The position numbers and the translations under genes were made by a program. The notes beneath the pieces were generated by a model. The model was not told the DNA's origin. It made no database searches and worked only from the letters and a program-made list of their open reading frames with translations. This document shows, one piece after another, positions 14,942 to 22,143 of a stretch of DNA of 22,722 nt. The number at the start of each line of letters is the position of its first letter. Positions within the stretch are counted from its first letter, which is position 1. The DNA lies in contig JANMMJ010000232.1 of assembly GCA_031373255.1 (NCBI GenBank), positions 1-22,722 on the forward strand, written 5' to 3'. This DNA comes from JANMMJ01 sp031373255 (GTDB taxonomy: Bacteria; Pseudomonadota; Alphaproteobacteria; Rhizobiales; Aestuariivirgaceae).

Positions 14942-15022
14942 GCAGGCGTGGGCTCCATTGTCTACGAGGATCCGCGCATACCCTTCCTGCTGGCGACACC
15001 ACCCCGCCAGCGTCCCAAGCAA
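14942..15022 (+). pseudogene. Remnant of a second 2OG-Fe(II) oxygenase gene
   Basis: In one plus-strand frame this reads AGVGSIVYEDPRIPFLLATPPRQRP, closely matching residues 143-166 of the intact 2OG oxygenase encoded at 13308-13952 (EGAGPIVYEDPRLPLMMAAPPRKP). The DNA shares an exact 17-bp block ending at the GGATCCGCG of both. Similarity fades on both sides; about 30 bp further on, a weak match to the intact gene's VPLN segment appears in another frame (near 15023-15045), suggesting an internal deletion. There is no start and no complete domain. It sits directly beyond the vapBC promoter, in the same orientation as the intact gene. The rest of the 14873-15221 gap holds no recognisable gene. 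Confidence 0.72.
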
Positions 15023-15160
15023 ACTCGACATACCGTTGAATCTGATTGCCCGCGTGCAGATCGCGGATGCGTTACAAGGCGTAGTAAGAGGCTCGGACTC
15101 AAAGCGGAGTGTAAGAATATATCGACCGCCGACCATTCACTACAATCTTAAAGACCAATG

Positions 15161-15195
15161 TTGACGTAGTTCCTTCGAAGGGAAGTTTATTGTAA
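15161..15195 (+). promoter_or_regulatory. Possible promoter and palindrome upstream of the ATPase operon
   Basis: TTGACG (15161-15166) is a good -35 match, and the 10-bp palindrome CCTTCGAAGG (15172-15181) follows it. -10 candidates are poor: TATTGT lies about 21 bp downstream, longer than usual. If real, the palindrome would sit between the promoter elements as an operator. The local sequence is more AT-rich than the flanks. Confidence 0.3.
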
Positions 15196-15221
15196 AGTTG
15201 AAGTCTTCGCGGGAGCAGAAT

Positions 15222-15449
15222 GTGGAAGTTGAAGAAAATCTTCTGGAAACGCCCGATGCATTCCTCAAAGCGTTGGGAGAAAATCTCAGTGCAAAGGAAG
15301 GTGTCGATACCGACTTGATGGGCATCCTGATAGCGCACATTTTGAAGACCAAGCAGGCCGAGACCGCTATCACCGAGGCGAAGGACGCTATTTTGAAACT
15401 CGCCGCCGAGCGAGCGAACGCGGCGATGGTGCTGGCAGCCAATGACTGA
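15222..15449 (+). CDS. Small helical protein, first gene of the ATPase operon
   Basis: 75 residues, no recognised family. The sequence is strongly helical and charged (ENLLETPDAFLKALGENL, then ILIAHILKTKQAETAITEAK and ILKLAAERANAAMVLAAND), with no signal peptide or membrane helix. GTG 15222 was chosen because GGGAG lies 6-7 nt upstream; the frame extends to a TTG at 15198. Its stop overlaps the ATPase start codon (8 nt, 15442-15449), the arrangement expected for coupled translation and a stable protein pair. A small partner that regulates or loads an SMC-like ATPase fits, similar in layout to small middle components of multi-gene ATPase defence systems, but this is inference from context only. 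Confidence 0.72.
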   Translation: MEVEENLLETPDAFLKALGENLSAKEGVDTDLMGILIAHILKTKQAETAITEAKDAILKLAAERANAAMVLAAND

Positions 15450-17919
15450 TCCCTACTTTCTCCGATCGTTAAGCTTGACCGGCTTTAGAGCCTATCTTCA
15501 GCCAAAGATGTTTGATTTCAGCAAAAAGCAATGCTTGGCGATTTTCGCACCCAATGGCAAAGGCAAATCCAGCGTCATTGACGCTCTTGAGTTCATGCTG
15601 TCCAGGGACGGAACGCTTGAACGACTCGGCTTGCTTGCCGTTAACAATCAAGCCGGACCGAACGCATTGGCGCACAATTTGGCTAAGGACGCGGGAATCA
15701 CACCGACCGTAGAAATCGGTATCATCTCTGGCAAGAATGTTACGAACGGCAGCCGCATGGCGGCTGGCAAAAAGCGTCCGATTCCGGCGGCTGCGACCAT
15801 GATCAATTCCTGTTTTGCGGTGCCGCCGATCATTCGCGGCCATGCTCTTCGCACCTTCGTCGAAAGTCATACGCCAGAACAGCGTTACGCGGATGTCGCC
15901 AAATGGCTGCAACTCGGCCCGTTGGTCGAGGTTCAAAAGAATCTTCGTTCACTCCGCTCACAGGTTAAGACTGCGGCTGAGGACAACACGACGCTCCAGC
16001 GCATCGATTTCCAACTTGCCAAGGAGACGACCGACGCAGTGAAAACTTGGGACGCCGCGTTAGTGCTTTCTCATGCCAACAAGTCTGTCCTTGCGCCGCT
16101 TGACACCGCTCTTGCGCTCATCGCTCTGACTGCAACTGATCCCGCTTATGTCGAACTGGAGACACGCGCCAAAGCGGAAGAGAACACGATCGGGCTAGCC
16201 GGTTTGCGGCAGATCCACAATGCGGCTGCCGCCTTGTGGATAGTGACAAGCGCGGGCGACAGTAAAGATACTGAACTCGTCATCAAGGGGGCAATTCCAA
16301 CCTTCGATACTGCCGTCACGACGCTTTTTTTAGCAGAAGGCAAAGAAGTCGAGGAGCGCAACAAGGCGGCAGGAAGCGTGTTTGACGCTTTGTGGAATGC
16401 CGCAGAACCACTTTTCGCCGAAGGTACGACAACTCTCACTTCGTGCCCGGTCTGCACAACACCGATAGTAAACACTGCGGCTGGCAGCACGGAGGCGATC
16501 CACCATCATCTTACCAAGCATCTCGACGATATGGCCGACTATGCAGCCGCCAAGCAGACGCGCGATGATGCAAGGACTTCAGCGATCAAAGCCCATACCC
16601 AACTATTAGCTTCGCTGCCGGGACTGATCGACTTGCTTGGCGATGATCACGCAACACTTAAATCCGATCTGATCGACTACAGTGCAGGCATTGCCAGTTG
16701 GCCCAAGTATGTCGCACCAGCTGCGGCCGGCATCATCGCCTCGATCACCAAACTGCTAACCACACTCGATCAAACTATTTGCAACATTGAGACACATCAA
16801 GGGGACCATACTTACATCAAGGCCAAAGCGAAAATCGATCGCCTGTTCGCGTTAGAAGGCGACCGGAATCTCGCTCTTCGTATCAGCAAGGAGCAGAAGA
16901 AACTATCCGAAGATCTGACGACGCTGGCTGTGGCAACCTCCGCTGAAATTAGTAAAAAGCTCCAGTCGCTACTCAACATGCTTCGGAAGCCGGTGAACGA
17001 CATCTTTAAGGTGATCCTAGGCGCCGAAGCTATGTCGATCCGGCTAGAAACGCCGGAGGAAAGCGATACCAACCAACAACGCCTCAATCTGCTAGTCGAT
17101 TTTGCAACCAATCGCCCGGGTGTTCAGCCGAGTGGTTATTTGAGCGACTCGCAGATCCATTCCGTGGCGCTCGCGCTACGCCTGGCTGCCATCAAGCAGT
17201 TTAATACTGGCGCGCCCATTGTCGCGCTGGACGATATTGTTACCTCCTACGACGCCGATCATCGCCGCACCATTGCAGCGCTGATCGCCACTATGTTTGG
17301 CGGCTACCAAATCTTGATCACTACCCATGACGAACGATTCTTCAACTATCTGAAGGATCAGCTTGAAGCCAAGACCTGGCACTTCACCCGCATCATTGGT
17401 CTCGACCCCGCTGTTGGGCCGAGATTTGCCGACCATCGGGTCAGCGACGAGATGATCGAGGCACGATGGGCGGAAGGACAATCGGCGGCCAATGAGATTC
17501 GACAAGCAGAAGAGGAATGGCTGCTCGGCATTTGTCGGGATTTTGGGGTTCACGTTCGCATCCGCCCGTTGGAGAAGGCCTATTCCTATGATCGCAGCGA
17601 GTTAGCATCGGCACTTGGTGGCTTTCTAAAGGAGGCCGAGCTGAAACCGGCACCGGTGCCAGGCGTCAACAATCGCTTCCTCACGAGCCTCGTAACCGGC
17701 ACAATCGAAAACTTTGGAAGTCACTTTCAGGATGCGGTTTACGGCGATCGCTCAACAGGCGATGAGAAGACACGTTGGGACGAGTTCAAGACATTCCGTA
17801 GCCAGTTTGCCTGCAACAAGTGCAAACGAACGAAATTCCAACGGCCTGTTCCATTGACGAAGCCGATATGCGCACATGACGGATGTGAAGCAAAGTTCGA
17901 GTTCACAGCCACACCCTGA
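15442..17919 (+). CDS. SMC/Rad50-like AAA ATPase with central CxxC and C-terminal zinc ribbon
   Basis: 825 residues. N-terminal lobe: SLTGFRAY strand, then Walker A at 36-44 (APNGKGKSS) and DALEFMLS. The helical middle (about 165-540) carries C335-P-V-C338, placed like a Rad50 zinc hook. The C-terminal ATPase lobe has a signature-like YLSDSQIHSVALALRLAA (about 563-580; LSDSQ instead of LSGGQ), Walker B PIVALDDIVTSYD (about 590-602) and H-loop LITTHDERF (about 624-632). An extension of about 190 residues follows and ends in C791-x2-C794-x15-C810-x4-C815, a zinc ribbon. The domain order resembles RecF/Rad50-type ATPases found in phage-defence operons, but no known nuclease or anticodon-nuclease motif is recognisable. 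It is complete, coupled to the 75-aa gene, and visibly lower in GC than its neighbours. Confidence 0.9.
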   Translation: MTDPYFLRSLSLTGFRAYLQPKMFDFSKKQCLAIFAPNGKGKSSVIDALEFMLSRDGTLERLGLLAVNNQAGPNALAHNLAKDAGITPTVEIGIISGKNVTNGSRMAAGKKRPIPAAATMINSCFAVPPIIRGHALRTFVESHTPEQRYADVAKWLQLGPLVEVQKNLRSLRSQVKTAAEDNTTLQRIDFQLAKETTDAVKTWDAALVLSHANKSVLAPLDTALALIALTATDPAYVELETRAKAEENTIGLAGLRQIHNAAAALWIVTSAGDSKDTELVIKGAIPTFDTAVTTLFLAEGKEVEERNKAAGSVFDALWNAAEPLFAEGTTTLTSCPVCTTPIVNTAAGSTEAIHHHLTKHLDDMADYAAAKQTRDDARTSAIKAHTQLLASLPGLIDLLGDDHATLKSDLIDYSAGIASWPKYVAPAAAGIIASITKLLTTLDQTICNIETHQGDHTYIKAKAKIDRLFALEGDRNLALRISKEQKKLSEDLTTLAVATSAEISKKLQSLLNMLRKPVNDIFKVILGAEAMSIRLETPEESDTNQQRLNLLVDFATNRPGVQPSGYLSDSQIHSVALALRLAAIKQFNTGAPIVALDDIVTSYDADHRRTIAALIATMFGGYQILITTHDERFFNYLKDQLEAKTWHFTRIIGLDPAVGPRFADHRVSDEMIEARWAEGQSAANEIRQAEEEWLLGICRDFGVHVRIRPLEKAYSYDRSELASALGGFLKEAELKPAPVPGVNNRFLTSLVTGTIENFGSHFQDAVYGDRSTGDEKTRWDEFKTFRSQFACNKCKRTKFQRPVPLTKPICAHDGCEAKFEFTATP

Positions 17920-18022
17920 CCCTAGATCAGTAATGAAAAGCCTCAGCATTCAGCCACCGCTAACGCACTGGCGAGCAGGAGGGCCGCCGGTTATTGAATG
18001 AAATGGACCGCCACCAAAACTT

Positions 18023-18511
18023 CGCTCACCGCGCGATCAGCACCGTGATGTCGTCCAGCCTTGCCCCGTTGCTGATGCTTGCTGCCGCATCCACCCGCAA
18101 GACTTGCTGTCCGGCGGCGAGATTGGCCGCCACGGTGAACGCGCGCGTGGACAGCCGGCCCCCCACACCCGCTTTGCCGCCGGAGCAGAACGCGTCATCG
18201 CCGTTGGTGACGGGCACAACATCCTCGTCGATGATGATGTTGATGGTGAGTGTGGGGAGAGAAAAACCGGGACTGGTAATCACCTGGCATTCGGCAGTGA
18301 AGGTGACTGAAACCAGTCCGTTTTGCGGATTGGTGAAGAGCAATGAGAGGTCGCCATTGCCGTTCAGCTTCACCGCCTGCCACAGTGTTGTGAGCCAGGC
18401 TTGCGGCGCGGTCTTGTCCGAATAGAGCAGGATGTCGGCCCTTGCCTGCGGCGTTGCGGCGGCCAGGAACGCCATTGCCAGGAAGGAAGGCCGGATCGCC
18501 GTCCACCACAT
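18023..18511. repeat. 489-bp direct repeat, copy 1
   Basis: This block is nearly identical to 21644-22132, in the same orientation. Similarity starts at CGCTCACC just outside the stop codon and ends at the start codon; flanks differ. It therefore covers exactly one coding sequence, that of the exported paralogue A. Confidence 0.93.
18026..18511 (-). CDS. Exported PVTNGDDAFC-motif protein, paralogue A
   Basis: 161 residues with a signal peptide (MWWTAIRPSFLAMAFLAAATPQARA, cut before DILLYSD). The mature part is rich in beta-strand sequence: LSLLFTNPQNGLVSVTFTAEC, then LTINIIIDEDVVPVTNGDDAFCSGG, AFTVAANLAAGQQVLRVD and LDDITVLIAR. The two mature cysteines, C75 and C109, are conserved in all three copies and could form a disulphide. 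I do not recognise the family; function unknown. It differs from paralogue B at only five residues (W3K, N61S, G82D, E96D, Q136H). A GTG directly before the ATG is an alternative start. A terminator lies between it and the di-haem gene upstream, so it probably has its own promoter, which I could not find. Confidence 0.85.
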   Translation of the reverse strand: MWWTAIRPSFLAMAFLAAATPQARADILLYSDKTAPQAWLTTLWQAVKLNGNGDLSLLFTNPQNGLVSVTFTAECQVITSPGFSLPTLTINIIIDEDVVPVTNGDDAFCSGGKAGVGGRLSTRAFTVAANLAAGQQVLRVDAAASISNGARLDDITVLIAR

Positions 18512-18572
18512 CACCGAAATCCACCATAATCGGATATGCGGGAAATCCGGCTACTTGCAGGCCAACGCCAAT

Positions 18573-18603
18573 AAAAGGGGCGGCTTCGCGGGGAAGCCGC
18601 CCC
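18573..18603 (-). terminator. Rho-independent terminator of the di-haem/propeller gene
   Basis: A perfect 11-bp stem, GGGGCGGCTTC (18577-18587) with GAAGCCGCCCC (18593-18603) and a 5-nt loop, is followed on the minus strand by TTTTATT. It begins about 55 nt after the stop codon at 18659. Confidence 0.88.
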
Positions 18604-18658
18604 AATATTGCGATCTCGGGATACAGCACTCCCATGGAGAATGGGAGCCACTCCGAAT

Positions 18659-21253
18659 CTACGGCACAATTGCCGTGTGGGCGTCGATTGATTCCACGAA
18701 ATTTGTGACCTGCCGGCGCTTTAGTGGCGTATCGAGGAGATCGGCGAAGCGTCCATTGCCTGTGCGATGCCCCACGTCGCCAACAACGCAGGCGATGCTC
18801 TCGCATGCACCATTGTGCATGTAGGGCTGCACAAGGTGGACGCCCAGCAATGACTGCACATTGAAGCCTTCGCCGCGCCCGTCATTGTTGTAGTCGATGC
18901 CCAGCGCGTCCTTGGGCGCAACCGACGCGCCATTGACCAGCCCGGCGGCGGCCTTTTCGGCAGCCCCTACATTGTTTGCAATGCCATTGCCTTGCCCAGG
19001 AACGCCGAGATTAAACGACCCGACATCCTCGAGAAGATTGCTGATGTATTGAAGCGCCACCGGCGCGCCAGTTACGGGCGCTGTGTTGCAGGCCGAATTC
19101 GCGGGGGGCACGGCCGGCGGAACAAGGGCTGCGAGATTGAGTTCGCATGCAATCCGCTGGCCTGGAGGAGGAGACGCGAAATTCTTGAGGCTCTTGCTCC
19201 ACAGCCCGCCATTGTGGCAGTTGGCGCATTGTTGAATAAACAGCGTCCGGCCCGCATTGATTGCAGCAACCGGTACGCCTCCCGCTATCTGGCTGCTGTC
19301 GAGCGGGCCTTCGGGGACGCGGACAGCGAACTTAACCCATTTTTTTAGCGCTGCCATGGCATCAACTGCCGGGGTTGCGCCCACTGGGTTCACTCTCACT
19401 TGCTGGCGGTCTAAATTTGACTTGGCAAACTGATTAACAACGCAAGGCGCCACGTTGATGTTGCCGTTGTCGCCAATCAGCAGGCCGTGGTTCTTGTCCA
19501 ATAAGCCAACACTTGTACCGGTTTCACATGGTTCCGCCGCCGCCAGGTTTCCGGGGCCCGAGACATTGCGGATATTGGCCTCGAAATCCTCGACCTCATC
19601 AAAAATCGCCGAGTAGTTGAGGATTTTTTGCTGGTTGCGGTTTTTCGGGTTAAAAGTGCCCGCAAGGTTGACCGATTTCCGCGGGCCAGCGCCGAACTGC
19701 CATACAACCCCGTCGGTCCAGCCATTGAAATGGCAACTGGCGCAATTCTGCCAGCCTTCGGAGGAAAGCCTTTCCGACGTTGAAACCGTGGTGCCGGCCG
19801 GGCGGATGAAATTGCCACGCGATGAAAAGAACATCTCGGCGCCGACCGACAAATCCTCCGCAAGCGAACCCGAAAGTGGCAAGTTGGCCGTTTGAACGAC
19901 TTTGATGACCTCGTCGGTAGTGGTATTGACGATTGACACGTTGCCTGAAACGAAATTCGTGACATAGGCCCGTGCCCCGTTGGATGTAATTGCGATACCA
20001 ACGGGATTCTTGCCGGCTTTGACGCCTTGCGTCGCGGCATTGGCCGGATCGTTCAAGTCGATATAGCGTGTCGTGTCCGCATCGACGGTGAACCCCACCT
20101 TGTTGCCGGCGGTGACTTTGAGTTTTACGAGGAGATCGCTGCCTGCCGATACGACATAGGCGGACCCCGCGCCCGATTGGGTTGTGAACGCGATTGCCCA
20201 CGGATTGGAGAAAAACAACCGCTTCTTCCCGGCTTCAGGATTTTTGGCGCCAAGGTGAAGATTGAGCGCGCCGCCGTCCGTCAGAAAGCCGGTTCCGACA
20301 TCGTTGAGAAATGTAAGAAACGCCTGAGTATCGGTATTGAACACCAGGGGGCTTGTGGGCGAGGCCGCGATATTGGGCATGAAGCCCCTATTTCCGCGGA
20401 TCACGATACTTTGCATTTGATTGGGAAACGCCCGCGTCGGATCGGCTACGCCATCGCCATTCGAGTCAACGTTGAATCCCGTCACCCGAGGCGCGAACTT
20501 GACAACTTCCGCCGGCACATAGCCGCCAATCGAAATCGAAGCCGTGTTTATGGCAATGCGGCACAAAGCGCCCTCTTTGCCAAGATCTATGCCCTGCCGG
20601 CCTCCCGTATCCTTGGTGAAGGACAGGAAACGTGTGACATAAAGTTGGCTGCTCGAAAGTATTACCGCCATGCCGCGCGGCTGAAACCGCCGTTGGTGAT
20701 TGGGTGCATTGCAGACGCTGTTGCGCAAGTCGACATGCCCAATGATATTGCGCGTCACGGCGTTGATGACAGTGATGGTATCCTGTCCGCTATTGGCGAC
20801 GAACACGCGCTTGCCATTGGGCGAAATCACGATGTTCCATGGTTCTGCACCGGTCTTCACCGTCTTTTCGACGACCGCCGCGAAATTCGCCGGGGAGTCG
20901 TCGATGATTCTGATGATCGTCACGGAATTGCCTGCGGCATTTGCCACAAAAGCGTAATTGTTGTTGGGATCGACTGCCACGCTGCGAGGCTCGTCGCCGG
21001 TCCCGATCGTTGCAATGACGGTGTTCGTGCCGGTCCGCAACACGGACACCGTGTCGTCTCGCGGATTGACCACCCAGACGAATTGCTGGTCGCGGGAAAT
21101 GGCGATCGGGCTGGAATTGGTCGGCGCGGTGAATTCCAATGCCGCGGCATTTGCAACGAATTCGAACACCGCGGTGAATACCAGGGCAACCAGCGCCGCC
21201 CAGCGCCGCCATGACTGCCTGTGCAAGTCGATTGATTTGAGAGATATCAGCAT
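18659..21253 (-). CDS. Exported YVTN beta-propeller fused to di-haem cytochrome-c-peroxidase/MauG-like domain
   Basis: 864 residues. An N-terminal hydrophobic export signal (RRWAALVALVFTAVFEFVANA) precedes a propeller of repeated units such as QQFVWVVNPRDDTVSVLRTGTN, NNYAFVANAAGNSVTIIRI, KRVFVANSGQDTITVINAVT and ARAYVTNFVSGNVSIVNTTT (to about residue 465). Two haem c sites follow: C504-A-S-C507-H508 and C676-A-N-C679-H680. The end, VQSLLGVHLVQPYMHNGACESI, is the distal-ligand segment of bacterial di-haem peroxidases. Such proteins reduce peroxide or oxidise a partner protein in the periplasm. AGAGGTGA lies 8 nt before ATG 21253. It stands between two near-identical small exported paralogues, which may be partners. 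The propeller-plus-haem call is firm; substrate unknown. Confidence 0.9.
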   Translation of the reverse strand: MLISLKSIDLHRQSWRRWAALVALVFTAVFEFVANAAALEFTAPTNSSPIAISRDQQFVWVVNPRDDTVSVLRTGTNTVIATIGTGDEPRSVAVDPNNNYAFVANAAGNSVTIIRIIDDSPANFAAVVEKTVKTGAEPWNIVISPNGKRVFVANSGQDTITVINAVTRNIIGHVDLRNSVCNAPNHQRRFQPRGMAVILSSSQLYVTRFLSFTKDTGGRQGIDLGKEGALCRIAINTASISIGGYVPAEVVKFAPRVTGFNVDSNGDGVADPTRAFPNQMQSIVIRGNRGFMPNIAASPTSPLVFNTDTQAFLTFLNDVGTGFLTDGGALNLHLGAKNPEAGKKRLFFSNPWAIAFTTQSGAGSAYVVSAGSDLLVKLKVTAGNKVGFTVDADTTRYIDLNDPANAATQGVKAGKNPVGIAITSNGARAYVTNFVSGNVSIVNTTTDEVIKVVQTANLPLSGSLAEDLSVGAEMFFSSRGNFIRPAGTTVSTSERLSSEGWQNCASCHFNGWTDGVVWQFGAGPRKSVNLAGTFNPKNRNQQKILNYSAIFDEVEDFEANIRNVSGPGNLAAAEPCETGTSVGLLDKNHGLLIGDNGNINVAPCVVNQFAKSNLDRQQVRVNPVGATPAVDAMAALKKWVKFAVRVPEGPLDSSQIAGGVPVAAINAGRTLFIQQCANCHNGGLWSKSLKNFASPPPGQRIACELNLAALVPPAVPPANSACNTAPVTGAPVALQYISNLLEDVGSFNLGVPGQGNGIANNVGAAEKAAAGLVNGASVAPKDALGIDYNNDGRGEGFNVQSLLGVHLVQPYMHNGACESIACVVGDVGHRTGNGRFADLLDTPLKRRQVTNFVESIDAHTAIVP

Positions 21254-21433
21254 TTTTTGGTCACCTCTGATGAGTTGTGACTCCGCGGAGCCAGGTTCAG
21301 CCTCGGTCGTACCGCAAACAATGCCGGAGCCAGCCCACCTTACCCCTTGCCAGAGATAGACGTGTCACAGCAATTTAACGCTACCATAGTCATGAATCGT
21401 TGAACAGCCATAGTGGCAGAAAATCGTTTGTCG

Positions 21434-21466
21434 AAAAAATCGGGGCGGCCTTTTGGACTGCCCCGA
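21434..21466 (-). terminator. Rho-independent terminator after the paralogue C-B unit
   Basis: TCGGGGC (21440-21446) pairs with GCCCCGA (21460-21466), followed on the minus strand by a six-T run (21439-21434). It is about 24 nt past the small ORF at 21490-21594 and separates this unit from the di-haem gene. The remaining gap (21254-21433) shows no gene. Confidence 0.8.
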
Positions 21467-21489
21467 ATGAATTGGACGCAACAATATGT

Positions 21490-21594
21490 TCAGTGCTGCA
21501 AGTGGCCGCCGCGATAGGCCAGGCTCTCGAGATCGACGCTCTTGAACGCCTGGTCGTTGGCCTCCGATGTACCCTTCACCGCCGAAGTGGTCAT
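21490..21594 (-). CDS. Possible 34-aa small ORF or gene remnant
   Basis: ATG 21594 to TGA 21490 encodes MTTSAVKGTSEANDQAFKSV followed by DLESLAYRGGHLQH. Third codon positions are nearly all G or C, as in real genes here, and this bias stops upstream of the ATG although the frame stays open. It ends just before a terminator. There is no Shine-Dalgarno sequence before the ATG and no recognised family. It could be a true small protein, or the surviving 3' end of a gene cut when paralogue B was duplicated next to it. Confidence 0.35.
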   Translation of the reverse strand: MTTSAVKGTSEANDQAFKSVDLESLAYRGGHLQH

Positions 21595-21643
21595 GGAATT
21601 CGGTGACAAATTCAGTGACAGTCCAAAAGTTTCACCGGAATTC

Positions 21644-22132
21644 CGCTCACCGCGCGATCAGCACGGTGATGTCGTCCAGCCGTGCGCCGTTGCTGATGCT
21701 GGCTGCCGCATCGACCCGCAAGACATGCTGTCCGGCGGCGAGATTGGCCGCCACGGTGAACGCGCGCGTGGACAGCCTGCCCCCGACGCCCGCTTTGCCG
21801 CCGGAGCAAAACGCGTCATCGCCGTTGGTGACGGGCACCACGTCATCGTCGATGATGATGTTGATGGTGAGTGTGGGCAAAGAAAAATCGGGACTGGTAA
21901 TCACCTGGCATTCGGCGGTGAAGGTGACTGAAACCAGTCCGTTCTGCGGACTGGTGAAGAGCAATGAGAGGTCGCCATTGCCGTTCAGCTTCACCGCCTG
22001 CCACAGTGTTGTGAGCCAGGCTTGCGGCGCGGTCTTGTCGGAATAGAGCAGGATGTCGGCCCTTGCCTGCGGCGTTGCGGCGGCCAGGAACGCCATTGCC
22101 AGGAAGGAAGGCCGGATCGCCGTTTTCCACAT
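21644..22132. repeat. 489-bp direct repeat, copy 2
   Basis: Near-identical to 18023-18511 in the same orientation, about 3.6 kb apart. The limits coincide with the coding sequence of paralogue B. Recombination between the copies would remove the di-haem/propeller gene. Confidence 0.93.
21647..22132 (-). CDS. Exported PVTNGDDAFC-motif protein, paralogue B
   Basis: 161 residues, signal peptide MWKTAIRPSFLAMAFLAAATPQARA. Apart from five substitutions it is the same as paralogue A, with C75 and C109 and the PVTNGDDAFC motif intact. The open frame continues upstream to 22402, but that part overlaps paralogue C in another frame and reads as arginine-rich shadow sequence, so ATG 22132 is taken; AGGA lies 9 nt upstream. 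It begins 11 nt after the stop of paralogue C, so both are probably one transcript ending at 21434. Function unknown; the mature sequence suggests a small secreted beta-sandwich. Confidence 0.87.
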   Translation of the reverse strand: MWKTAIRPSFLAMAFLAAATPQARADILLYSDKTAPQAWLTTLWQAVKLNGNGDLSLLFTSPQNGLVSVTFTAECQVITSPDFSLPTLTINIIIDDDVVPVTNGDDAFCSGGKAGVGGRLSTRAFTVAANLAAGQHVLRVDAAASISNGARLDDITVLIAR

Positions 22133-22143
22133 TGCCGTTTGTC

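Noticed and set aside
14211..15164. 317-codon plus-strand open frame spanning vapBC and the remnant
   Set aside because: It runs antisense through both vapBC genes and past the promoter; the translation has no coherent domain.
13953..18025. Integrase, transposase or tRNA attachment site bounding the vapBC/ATPase island
   Set aside because: None was found; the island is inferred from the gene remnant, lower GC and gene content only.
20027..21214. 395-codon plus-strand open frame
   Set aside because: Antisense to the propeller/di-haem gene, which has an export signal, two CxxCH sites and a ribosome-binding site; the plus-strand product shows no domain.
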